Source: Anaerolineae bacterium (GTDB lineage Bacteria; Chloroflexota; Anaerolineae; J102). From it: a stretch of DNA of 47,081 nt. The notes beneath the pieces are model-generated. The model did not search any database, was not told the origin of the DNA, and saw only the letters and a list, made by a program, of their open reading frames with translations. The position numbers and the translations under genes were made by a program. This document shows, piece by piece, positions 9,741 to 19,074 of this stretch. Within the stretch, counting starts at the first letter, position 1. Every line of letters starts with the position of its first letter. The stretch spans positions 1 to 47,081 of the forward strand of contig JALWZT010000252.1 of NCBI GenBank assembly GCA_027002405.1. The letters run 5' to 3'.

Positions 9741-12700
9741 TCACGGCATGGCGTGGGGCTGAGTGGAGGGCAAGAGCCACGTTTCCGTTGGCCCCAGGTG
9801 GTAGGCGCTCCCGTTCTGATAGAGGATTTCCAGCCAGTAACGATAGTGTGCTGGCCGCCGGACCAAAGGATCCTCGAAGCGATAGGCGTCGCCCGTCGTG
9901 ATGCCCGCATGCTGCGCGGGGATAAAGGCCACCTGGAGGGGAGCGGTGAAGTTGCCCGTGGGGAGCTCTATGGCCCGCCACACGCGGAAGCCGATGATGC
10001 GGCTCTCGTTCACCGTGCGCCAGGTCAGGAGCACCGCGCCGTCGTCGCCGCCTTCTGCATGGAAACTGCCCAGCTCGATGCCCGTGGGATTCTGGATGGT
10101 CACGTCGTCTTGGTCCGTTGCCGCGGGGAGGGACTCCAAGGCACCCAACGGCCCGCCGGGCCCGTCCGGGTCCGCGGTGCCGTCATGAGCCCGGGCCGTG
10201 TTCGTGGTCTTGCCACCGGGCAAAGAGGTGGTGTCTGCCTTGGTGGTGAACGTAACGACGACCGTGCGGGACAGGCCGGGCGCCAGGGGATTGCCGTCCA
10301 GAGCGTCGGCCCAGGTGATGGTGCCGTCGTTGTTGTGGTCGTCGGAATCGGGTTGGGCGTATTGCCCGTTGTTGCCGTAAGTCAGATACCCTGTGTTGTA
10401 GGTGTCTTCCAGGGGGAGGGTGGCCAGCCAGCTCTTCCCTGTGTTGGTAATGCGGATGGTGAAGCTGATGGGGGCTCCCACCCGTACCGGGTCATGGGTG
10501 TTCAATTGTTTGGTGAGGGTGTAGCTGGTGGTGATGGTGAAACCGAAGTCGATGGTCCGGTTGATCTCACCGGCGTTCAAGGTGACGCCCGCGTTGTGGG
10601 TGGTGGGATCCCCATCCGAATCGGTGGTGTCGTCACCCACGTTTTGCGGACTCGCTTCCCAATCTTGCAGGGGGCCGGAGGTGAAGTTGGAGGTGTCCAC
10701 GGTGACGGTGTAGGTTCCGGCCACCAGGTTGGCGAAGGTGTACACGCCCGAGGCATCGGTGGTCGTATTGGCCGAGGCGGTGCCGCTGAGGGAGAGGGCC
10801 ACGTTGGGGATGCCCGGCTCGCCCGGGTCCTGGACGCCGTCCCGGTCGATGTCCCACCACACGAGATCGCCCAACGAACCTCTGAGTTGACTCATGGGCA
10901 GATTGTTGAGGGCAATCTCCGGATCCCCCGGTTCTAAATTGAAGGTGAGATAGTAGGGGTTGTTGGCGCAGGTGTGGTCATCTAGATAGCCGTTATCATC
11001 CCCATCGTCGGAACCCAATTCATAGGGATCGGGCTGACCGGTGGGGTCCAATGGAGGTGGATCCTGGGAAGTGCAGGTGGGGCTCAGTTGGTAACCGGGG
11101 GGTGGCGTGACGGTCATGGTGTACACGCCAGGCGTGCCGTCTGTGTAGAATCGGTATGTGCCGTCGCTGCCGTCTTGGGTGATGGTGACCTGCCCGGGCC
11201 CATCCACGGTAATCGAACCGCCCGAGAGAATCTCGCCCGTGTCTTCATCATAGATGAAGCCGGCAGGATCAAAGCTCACGGGCGTGGGATCGTCCTCGCC
11301 AGGGTCGCCGGCATCCCCATTACCCGAGGAGTCGGGGTCTACATGGTTATCCGAGGTGTCCTGCACGGTCGTGCCTTGGGGGGTCTTCCCCGTGGCGACG
11401 GCCTGGTTGTGGAAGGGCCCCCTATTGGTGCCAGGCGTCACCATCGCGGTCAGGGTGATCACCCCGCTGGCCCCCACGTTCAGGACATCTGTGCCCGCCA
11501 GGAGGCTGATGTCCGTGGAGCCATCGTATCCCGAATTGACTGTGAAGTCAGAACTGGTGGGGGCGGCGCTGTTGACCGTGATGCCGGCAAAGGTTTGGGA
11601 GAGATCATCGGTGACCTGGACGTCACTCAAGGTCACATCGCCCAGATTTTCCACCCGGAGGGTGTAAACCACCGTGTAGGTGCCGTCGCCATTGTCCGTG
11701 ACGTGATGCACCCGTTTGGCAACGCCAATGGCGGGGTGTTCGGGCGTGACCGTTGCACTGTCCTGGTCGTCTTCGTTGGGATCGTGGTTGTTGGGCGTGG
11801 AGTCGTGGTCGGTCTGGTCCGCGGCCTTGACCTCCGCGGTGTTGGTGTAGGCGCCCGAAGCGTTGACCGTGGCCGTGATGTGCAGGGCGGTGGAGGCAGC
11901 GGCGTTGAGGGCGCCTACGCTCCATTCGCCGTTGGTGTGGTTGTAGCTGCCGCCGCTGTCGTCCGACACGTAAGTATAGCCCGAAGGCAGGGTGTCGGAG
12001 ATAACCACGCCCGTGGCATGGCTGGGGCCGCTGTTGGTGACGGTGATGGTGAAGGTGACGTTTTCTCCCACCTGGGGATGGGTGGGCGTGACGGTCTTGC
12101 TCAGGCTGAGGTCGATGAGGGAACTGACCGTGACGTCTTCATCATTCTCGGGGTCCTGGTCGGACGGTGTGTCTTCGTCCTGGCCCTGGGTTCCATCATC
12201 GTTGATGAGCGGATAGTTGGATGCCACCGCGTAGGCTGTGTTGTCGTAGGTGCCTGGGGTGAGAGAGGGGGCCGTATCTGCCAGGAAGGTGATGGTGACC
12301 GCGCCTCCGGCGTGGATGGTCCAATGCCCCCAGGTGGGAACGGCGTCCCCCGCAGAAGGTGAGACCGGGTTGGTGCGGCTGGCGTTGGTTTGGGTGATGG
12401 TGGCAGTGCTGGCATAGGTGAAGCCGCTGGGCAGGGTATCGCTGATGGTGACCTCCGTGGCCGCGTCCAGGCCCGTGTTGGATACGGCGATGGTGTAGGT
12501 CACCTGTTGGCCCGCGTACACCGTGGGCGTTGTTGTATCCTTGTCGATGAGCATGCTGGGCGCCACAATGGTGGCCAGATAATCTTCGACTTCGCCATCG
12601 GGCGCTGCTCCCCCCGACCCCAACGTGGCATCGGTACTGAGGCGGATGCGGAGGCCCACTGGCTGGTTCACCACCGCATTCGCCGGGACAGGGAAGGGGA

Positions 12701-15700
12701 GAGTGACCACGCTGTCGTTGGCTCCGGGGGCCACGGTAGCGGTGATGGCTTCGCCGGTATCGGCGAAGTCGCCATCGCCGTTGTAATCCATGAAGCCGTA
12801 GAGGGTGGCGGTGATGGCGCTGGTGTTGGTCACGGTCACGGGCACGGAAACGGTCTGGCCGGGCGTGAATTGGGGGATAATGACGCCGTCTTCATCGTCG
12901 CCATTGCCTGTTCCCTCTCCAACCGGCTGATCATCATCTGTCGCGTTGCCTGTGTCATCCACGCCATCCACAAAGCCATCGCTATCCGCGTCGATCTCTG
13001 TCCCCAGGAACAGGTCGATCTGACCATCGAAATCCGCGTCCAACAGCACATGGCTGGGCCCGCCATCCTGGTCCAGGGTTGCATAAGGTGAGGGCAGGTC
13101 CCCGCGGTCGCGGGAGATGAGACATCCCGTGCCGTCATTCACCACCGCGGGTTCGCTGCCGGTGCCCACCGGCTCCAGGGCGGGCGTTGCATCCGAGACA
13201 TCGATGCGATAGACCTGGTAGGGACCTGTGCCTGCGGCGTCGGTGTTGATCAGGGCATAGAGGTTGCCGCTTTGGTCGAACACCGCCCCCCCTTGTTGGT
13301 GGGGCACAGAGTCTTGCAGGAGTTTGCGGGTGATCACGCCCGTGGTGGGGTCGATTTTGATGAGACGGGTGGGGGAATAGCGGACCGCGTAGATGTTCCC
13401 ATCCTGGGGATTGAATGCGAAGTCTGCGGTGGCCAGATGCCCGGGACTGCCGTCCTCGGTCAGCGGGAGTACGTGGAAAGTCATGGCCCGCAGGTCGATG
13501 ACCGCCAATTGGGTGTTCGCGGACGCGTTCGCGTTGGAGCTCCCCACGTAGAACTTCTCGTTGCGGTCCACATCCCCTGCATTGAGCACGTTTTGGGCTA
13601 CCAGGGGGTCCCCCTGGGCAATGGCGTTGCCCTGGAAGGTGAGCGCATTCTCCGCCAGCACTTCGCCCAAGATCTGGAATCCCCCTGTGTTGGGATTGAT
13701 GCGGGCCAGGAGGCTTTTGCGAGGCGCGGGCTCATTCGAATCCCAGGTCATGGCGTAAATGTAGCCATCCTGGATGTTGAAGCCAATCGCGTTCAGGTCC
13801 TGCACCCCTGCTGTCAAATCCTGCACGATGGGCGGGGGCCCGCTGTCATGGGGGGTTTCGCCGATGGGGTCTGTGCTGAAATCCAGTTGGTCGAAGCGGA
13901 AGCGATAGTTATTGTCCGGGTTCGCGCGGGTCTGATAGAACGCGTCATTGCACTGGGCCACGCCCGCTTTGAAATCCCGGATGGTGAGGGGATAATCTTC
14001 CACTTCGCCATCGGGTGCGGGCCCGGTGGGGCCCACATTGGCGGCCGTGGTCAGGCGGAAGCGGGCATAGGTGTCGCCCGCGGTGACATCGTTGGGCACG
14101 GTCCACGCCAGGGTCGCGGTGGTATCGCCATTGTTGACGGAGGTCGCGGCCCCTTCGTCCGCGTCGAAGACGCCATTCCCGTCGAAGTCGATCCAGCCAT
14201 AGAGGTTGGCCGTGGTGGTGCTGGTCACGGTGACGCTGATGGTCCAGCGTCGCACAAAGCCTGCATCCGCGTTGGAGATTTCAAATTGGTCCGCGATATC
14301 CACGCCGTCCTCGTCATCCACCTTGTTGGTGTCGTCTCCGTCGGCATTCACCGTAGGCTGGCCATTGCTCTCTGCGTCGATGGTGTTACCCAGATGCAGC
14401 CCTGCGGTGATGACGTGGGTGGGACCATTGGTCGCGGCCGTGGTGCCGTAGGTGTCCGGCGCGTCGCCCCAATCCTGGTTGGGATAGAGGCCCGCGTCCC
14501 AGGTGGCATCGTCTTCCCCGGCGCTGAGGTTGATGGCGCCGGTGCAGCCGGTGGCGGGGTCTGGGTCGCTGTCGGTGGTGTCGTCACCCTGGTTGGCGGG
14601 GCTGAGGGCGTAGCCCGAGGGGGTGATGAACTTGACGGAATAGGTGCCGGCCGCCAGGTTGGTGAAGCTGTAGTTGCCGCTGCTGTTGGTGGTGGTGCTT
14701 TGGGCCGCGGTGCCGGAGCAGGTGCTGTTGGTATACAGCTCCACGGCGACGTTCGGGATGCCGGTCTCGCCTGCGTCCTGGACGCCGTCCGCGTCCGCGT
14801 CGTTCCAGACGAAATCCCCTAGGGACCCGGTTTGGAGTTGTTTGAAGCCGAAGTCGAGATCATGGTTGTTCTGCCCATGTCCGCCCGTGGTAAAGACCAC
14901 GCCGATATTTCCTGCACCGTCCACATTGGCTACGCCATCGCTATCTCGTTTATCCGCGCCGGGGTCGCTGCCGCCGTTGTCCGCCACCGTGGGACTGTTG
15001 ACGCCCGCGCCGCAGCTATTGATAATGGCCAACTGATTGGGATCGATTTTGATGCGGCATTGGGCGTTGCGTGGGATGATGTGGCTGCTGCTATCCCACG
15101 CGGCCGTGGGCCAGCCATTAGCCCCGTTGATATCGCCTGTGTTGTCTTTGAACAAATACTGCCCGTTGGCGTCCGTCGTCGTACTCGCGGTGGCCTCGTA
15201 GCCGTTGCCCGGATTGCCGTCGGTGTCGCATTCCAGGGTGACGGTAGCGCCACCGACGACCGATTCGCCGGGGTCTTGGACGCCATTTTCTGCGCCCACA
15301 CCGCCAACACCGGTATCACACCACAGCCGGTTGCCCACTTCCAACGGCGCAGGTGCAGAAAGATATTCTAAATCCCCTAGGCCGTTTCCCTTGGCAAAGG
15401 TGCCGTCGCCGGGGTTGGTACCGCCCGGCGAGGTGTCATAAATCCGATAAGCCCGGTTGCGTTGACCGGTCGTGTTATCCAACCATAAAATCCCACCATC
15501 GAAGAATTGATTGGTATCGTAAATGGGGTCGTATGCATCTTCAACCACTTCGCCGCGACCAGGGACGTTTACCAAGCCCGCCATGGATGTCTCGGTATGA
15601 TAGGGGTAATGCTCCTGATAGTAGAATTCTCCGCCCCCCGGTCCTTGGTTGTTATTGGCACCCCCCGTGGTATGGCCGCCACAGCTCCCATTGTTTTCTA

Positions 15701-17234
15701 GGGTCCATCCTCCTGCACCATCGGAACATGCTTTCAAAATGTCCCCCGCGCTATCGCCGGAATACATGGTGTTATCGGTCGGATCCGTGCTAAAGCGACG
15801 AAAACCCATCTGAGAACCGTAGCGGTCTTGGATCCCCAGCAGCATATCCTCACCGTCAAATTCGATATCGGTCAACCACGGCTGCGGATAAGCGACCTCC
15901 CCCGAATTGAATTGGGGTGATTGGAGATGGGCGAATGTAGGAGACCATGGATTCCAGTCCGCGTCGGAATCTTGGTTGGCATCAAGGGCATAGGAACGAT
16001 TATAAGTTAAGGGAATACTTAATTCGAGGGTAAATGTCCCGGGCGCCCCTGCATCGGTGGAATAAACAAAGGCTTGTAATTCGTTCCTGTTTTGAGAGGC
16101 CTCAGCAGTACAGGTCATGCCTATATAGACTTTGTCCTCATGAAAAGCCAGGGCAAAGGGCCGTAAGTCGTCTGAGCTTTGACATGGTGCGGTCAGAGGT
16201 AATGAGTACGTGGTGATATCCGCAATGCCCAGAGGCAAACCGGTGGTGGTAATAGGTATTTGGTAGAGTTCCTTGGTAAACAGGTTGATGGTCCATAATG
16301 TGCTCAAATCGTCGGAGATATCCAGGTCGCCAAAACCGATCCGGCCTACCTGATCCCATGAATCCGGATCATGATCCCAACAATCGACTTCATCTCCCGA
16401 CTGAGATGGCCAGGTGGTTCCCAATCCCCCCACACATTCGTTGGTAGCCGAGTTATATTGCACATGAGGATCGGTACCGGTTTGAGCACTCAAATCGGCA
16501 TAGACTGTGGTCACGCCATGGAGAATACGAAAGATCAGGCCTGTCTCACCGTGATTGCGGAACTTGGTATGCCGTTTCATAAATGCCGCCGCATAAAGCG
16601 CGTCCGTATTACGATCATAGGCAAGGCCCCAGGTTGTGCCGATATCCGTCTGGGTTGCTTCGACACTAGGCGCGGGGGTGTCAAAGCCATTGGGATCACC
16701 GTTATCGCAGCTCCCATCCAAATTGGCATCCACGCAACCCGCATTATAGTCAAAGGTTAGAAGCGCGCGATTCGAGCCGCTGCGATCGGCGTGATAATAG
16801 ATAGAGGTGGCTAAACGAATATTACTCCCGACGTATTCGTTCGGATTGTTGACACCGATGTTCACTTGGCTGGCCCCATCATCGGCAAATACGACGGTCG
16901 TACTCCCCGCCGCCCCATCAAAAAGATAAGGGGGGAGGCCGGTCACTTCGATGCGCCACGAGCCGCTCCCCGTCGCCAAGGAGAATGAACCATCTGTTGC
17001 CGTGGTCGTGGAAACGCTCCCGGTGCTTCCCGTAGCGCTGGCCGGATAGGCTGTCACGGTCACGTTAGGCACGCCCGGCTCATGGGCATCGCGCACCCCA
17101 TTGGCGTTGTAATCGCGAAAGACAACGCCTGTCATGCCGGAGGGCGTTGCCTCACTTGGAGGAGGCAACCTCAGTATCTCCATCGCCACCCACGCTAGAG
17201 CAACGACCAGAATAAAAACAAACCATTTTTTCAT
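9741..17234 (-). CDS. Giant SdrD B-like / DUF11 / GEVEDY / DUF6923-like surface protein (~2497 aa from the MKKWFVF start)
   Basis: Paralogue of 1855-7227. ATG at 17234 preceded by GGGAGAG Shine-Dalgarno; hydrophobic leader MKKWFVFILVVALAWVAMEIL. ORF track extends to 17297 using an upstream ATG. Same C-terminal domain (GIELGSFHAEGGDDGAVLLTWRTVNESRIIGFRVWRA). Confidence 0.9.
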   Translation of the reverse strand: MKKWFVFILVVALAWVAMEILRLPPPSEATPSGMTGVVFRDYNANGVRDAHEPGVPNVTVTAYPASATGSTGSVSTTTATDGSFSLATGSGSWRIEVTGLPPYLFDGAAGSTTVVFADDGASQVNIGVNNPNEYVGSNIRLATSIYYHADRSGSNRALLTFDYNAGCVDANLDGSCDNGDPNGFDTPAPSVEATQTDIGTTWGLAYDRNTDALYAAAFMKRHTKFRNHGETGLIFRILHGVTTVYADLSAQTGTDPHVQYNSATNECVGGLGTTWPSQSGDEVDCWDHDPDSWDQVGRIGFGDLDISDDLSTLWTINLFTKELYQIPITTTGLPLGIADITTYSLPLTAPCQSSDDLRPFALAFHEDKVYIGMTCTAEASQNRNELQAFVYSTDAGAPGTFTLELSIPLTYNRSYALDANQDSDADWNPWSPTFAHLQSPQFNSGEVAYPQPWLTDIEFDGEDMLLGIQDRYGSQMGFRRFSTDPTDNTMYSGDSAGDILKACSDGAGGWTLENNGSCGGHTTGGANNNQGPGGGEFYYQEHYPYHTETSMAGLVNVPGRGEVVEDAYDPIYDTNQFFDGGILWLDNTTGQRNRAYRIYDTSPGGTNPGDGTFAKGNGLGDLEYLSAPAPLEVGNRLWCDTGVGGVGAENGVQDPGESVVGGATVTLECDTDGNPGNGYEATASTTTDANGQYLFKDNTGDINGANGWPTAAWDSSSHIIPRNAQCRIKIDPNQLAIINSCGAGVNSPTVADNGGSDPGADKRDSDGVANVDGAGNIGVVFTTGGHGQNNHDLDFGFKQLQTGSLGDFVWNDADADGVQDAGETGIPNVAVELYTNSTCSGTAAQSTTTNSSGNYSFTNLAAGTYSVKFITPSGYALSPANQGDDTTDSDPDPATGCTGAINLSAGEDDATWDAGLYPNQDWGDAPDTYGTTAATNGPTHVITAGLHLGNTIDAESNGQPTVNADGDDTNKVDDEDGVDIADQFEISNADAGFVRRWTISVTVTSTTTANLYGWIDFDGNGVFDADEGAATSVNNGDTTATLAWTVPNDVTAGDTYARFRLTTAANVGPTGPAPDGEVEDYPLTIRDFKAGVAQCNDAFYQTRANPDNNYRFRFDQLDFSTDPIGETPHDSGPPPIVQDLTAGVQDLNAIGFNIQDGYIYAMTWDSNEPAPRKSLLARINPNTGGFQILGEVLAENALTFQGNAIAQGDPLVAQNVLNAGDVDRNEKFYVGSSNANASANTQLAVIDLRAMTFHVLPLTEDGSPGHLATADFAFNPQDGNIYAVRYSPTRLIKIDPTTGVITRKLLQDSVPHQQGGAVFDQSGNLYALINTDAAGTGPYQVYRIDVSDATPALEPVGTGSEPAVVNDGTGCLISRDRGDLPSPYATLDQDGGPSHVLLDADFDGQIDLFLGTEIDADSDGFVDGVDDTGNATDDDQPVGEGTGNGDDEDGVIIPQFTPGQTVSVPVTVTNTSAITATLYGFMDYNGDGDFADTGEAITATVAPGANDSVVTLPFPVPANAVVNQPVGLRIRLSTDATLGSGGAAPDGEVEDYLATIVAPSMLIDKDTTTPTVYAGQQVTYTIAVSNTGLDAATEVTISDTLPSGFTYASTATITQTNASRTNPVSPSAGDAVPTWGHWTIHAGGAVTITFLADTAPSLTPGTYDNTAYAVASNYPLINDDGTQGQDEDTPSDQDPENDEDVTVSSLIDLSLSKTVTPTHPQVGENVTFTITVTNSGPSHATGVVISDTLPSGYTYVSDDSGGSYNHTNGEWSVGALNAAASTALHITATVNASGAYTNTAEVKAADQTDHDSTPNNHDPNEDDQDSATVTPEHPAIGVAKRVHHVTDNGDGTYTVVYTLRVENLGDVTLSDVQVTDDLSQTFAGITVNSAAPTSSDFTVNSGYDGSTDISLLAGTDVLNVGASGVITLTAMVTPGTNRGPFHNQAVATGKTPQGTTVQDTSDNHVDPDSSGNGDAGDPGEDDPTPVSFDPAGFIYDEDTGEILSGGSITVDGPGQVTITQDGSDGTYRFYTDGTPGVYTMTVTPPPGYQLSPTCTSQDPPPLDPTGQPDPYELGSDDGDDNGYLDDHTCANNPYYLTFNLEPGDPEIALNNLPMSQLRGSLGDLVWWDIDRDGVQDPGEPGIPNVALSLSGTASANTTTDASGVYTFANLVAGTYTVTVDTSNFTSGPLQDWEASPQNVGDDTTDSDGDPTTHNAGVTLNAGEINRTIDFGFTITTSYTLTKQLNTHDPVRVGAPISFTIRITNTGKSWLATLPLEDTYNTGYLTYGNNGQYAQPDSDDHNNDGTITWADALDGNPLAPGLSRTVVVTFTTKADTTSLPGGKTTNTARAHDGTADPDGPGGPLGALESLPAATDQDDVTIQNPTGIELGSFHAEGGDDGAVLLTWRTVNESRIIGFRVWRAIELPTGNFTAPLQVAFIPAQHAGITTGDAYRFEDPLVRRPAHYRYWLEILYQNGSAYHLGPTETWLLPSTQPHAMP

Positions 17235-17687
17235 TAGAAAACTCTCCCAATAAGAGAAACTTGCTTTTTGTGTTTCCTTCCCTTTGGGCGAAGCCATAAA
17301 GCTCGAGTCTGGCGAAAATTATGTTGGTCGCTTTTCACGCCATTTTTTCGACACGAATTAAGCGAATTTGGCGAATTTTTCTTATCCTTTTTCGTGAAAT
17401 TCGTGTTCATTCGTGTCAAGATCAAAAAACGCCAGTGCCCAGCATAAAGGATGCAGAACGCGGAGATGCTCAAAAATCAGTGTTTAATCAAATGCGGAAG
17501 CGTGAAAATGAATCGTTGGCTCTCCCCCTGTTATCAGAGTGTTTTGTAACTGCTGATGAAACGCCTTCTATTTAGTATAGCAGAAGGGATATCAACAAGA
17601 ACCTGTCGTAAGCGGCAAAAGTGCTCCGTAAGGGAGAGTCATCAGTGATCAGTAATCAGTGATCAGTCATCCGTCATCAGTGTTCAG

Positions 17688-17721
17688 TTTTTTAATCCCT
17701 GCGTCCTACGGTACAATGATC
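17688..17721 (+). promoter_or_regulatory. Second copy of the TTTTTTAATCC...CCTACGGTACAATGATC promoter box
   Basis: Aligned with 7777-7810; TACAAT at 17712-17717. Confidence 0.5.
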
Positions 17722-17799
17722 CGTGTGGTTCACAGGATGCTTTGTCGCTTGACAAGCTGATGAACCATGCCATTTCTCCCTTATTCCTGACCTGATGTT

Positions 17800-18903
17800 A
17801 TGAGCAAGAAATCGCGCAAAAAAAAGCGCCGCGGCCCATCGGCTTCCTCCCCTGCCGCCGGCCGCCCCCCATTCTTGAGCCGTCGGATGGGCCTGATGGC
17901 GGTGGTTGGGGTGTTGCTGCTGGCGGTGGGCCTAGGCCTCTGGTGGTGGTCGCGCGGGGATGGCCAGCAAGAGTCGGCTGCCACCCCGGCGCAGGCCCAA
18001 ATCCCCACCCAAACCGCGCCCGCGGCCACGGCCGAGCCCACCCTGCCACCGAACATGGGCCCGGTCATGGGCTGTGTCCATCGCCCCGGGTTCGTCTCTC
18101 AACTCCATCTGGGCGACCAGATTTACATCGGCACGAACCTCAAGGGCTATACCGGCCTCACCCTCAGCGCCCGCCAACCCGATGGCCGCGTGGCCGTTTA
18201 TCAGCATCCCACCTGGGACGATGCGGGCAACCTGGCGGCTTATGTTCTGGACGAGGATGGCAACATCTACGTGGCCCCTGCCCCTTTTGTCAGCCTGGAT
18301 GAAAACCCGCCCGAGGAGCAGAACAACGTCTATAAAATCGACACCCACACCGGGGTCATGACGTTGTTCATCCAGTTACCTTGGGCCCAACCGCCCAGCA
18401 CCACCAATCCCTATGGCGTCCTGGGCCTCACCTACGACTGCGACACCCACAGCCTCTATGCCAGTTCCGTGGCCGGCTCCACCTATGACGAGGAGCTGGG
18501 TCGCATTTTCCAGATCGACCTGAGCACGGCCTCAGTCGTTAGCCGGTTGGATGGGGTGGATGCGTTTGGGGTGGCCGCGTATCGGGGTGTCTCGGGCAAA
18601 CGCCTCTATTTCGGCTCCGCGCGCAACAGCAGCATCCGCTCGGTGGCCCTGGACGAGACCGGCGCCTTGGGCACGGAACAGCGGCTGGAATTCTATCTGC
18701 AACAGGCACGGGGCGGGCAGGATGAACGGGCCAAGAAGATTCAGTTCCCCAAACGGGACGAGATGCTGGTCAAGGGCATCGAATTCAATTACACCCTGCG
18801 GGCGGCCAGCGATTTCGCCGAGCACGACTACACCTATCGCTACGACCCCGCGAACGACGCCTGGGAATTCGTGCAGGTGAAATTGAGAGAAGGCGTGCAA
18901 TAA
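17800..18903 (+). CDS. Membrane-anchored protein with propeller-like extracytoplasmic domain (hypothetical)
   Basis: Basic N-terminus MSKKSRKKKRRG, TM segment MGLMAVVGVLLLAVGLGLWWW, Pro/Ala/Thr linker, then GDQIYIGTNLKGY..., GLTYDCDTHSLYASSV, GRIFQIDLSTASVVSRL. Confidence 0.75.
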   Translation: MSKKSRKKKRRGPSASSPAAGRPPFLSRRMGLMAVVGVLLLAVGLGLWWWSRGDGQQESAATPAQAQIPTQTAPAATAEPTLPPNMGPVMGCVHRPGFVSQLHLGDQIYIGTNLKGYTGLTLSARQPDGRVAVYQHPTWDDAGNLAAYVLDEDGNIYVAPAPFVSLDENPPEEQNNVYKIDTHTGVMTLFIQLPWAQPPSTTNPYGVLGLTYDCDTHSLYASSVAGSTYDEELGRIFQIDLSTASVVSRLDGVDAFGVAAYRGVSGKRLYFGSARNSSIRSVALDETGALGTEQRLEFYLQQARGGQDERAKKIQFPKRDEMLVKGIEFNYTLRAASDFAEHDYTYRYDPANDAWEFVQVKLREGVQ

Positions 18904-19074
18904 AATACGGCATGGTTCAGATCGTCTATCCGGCATCTTTGCAATGTCAGATGGCCAGCGTTTGGCAAAGCGCGTCAAACGTCAAAGCGTAGCGAAATGA
19001 CCACGCTGGACGTTGGACATTGGACGTTGTAAAGATAAACCATGCCAGAAATAAAAAGTTCGAGGTCATCTATT

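Noticed and set aside
9753-10937. 394-aa plus-strand ORF and 11088-12362, 12390-13091, 13272-14822
   Set aside because: Antisense shadows of the second giant gene; low-complexity translations with no domains.
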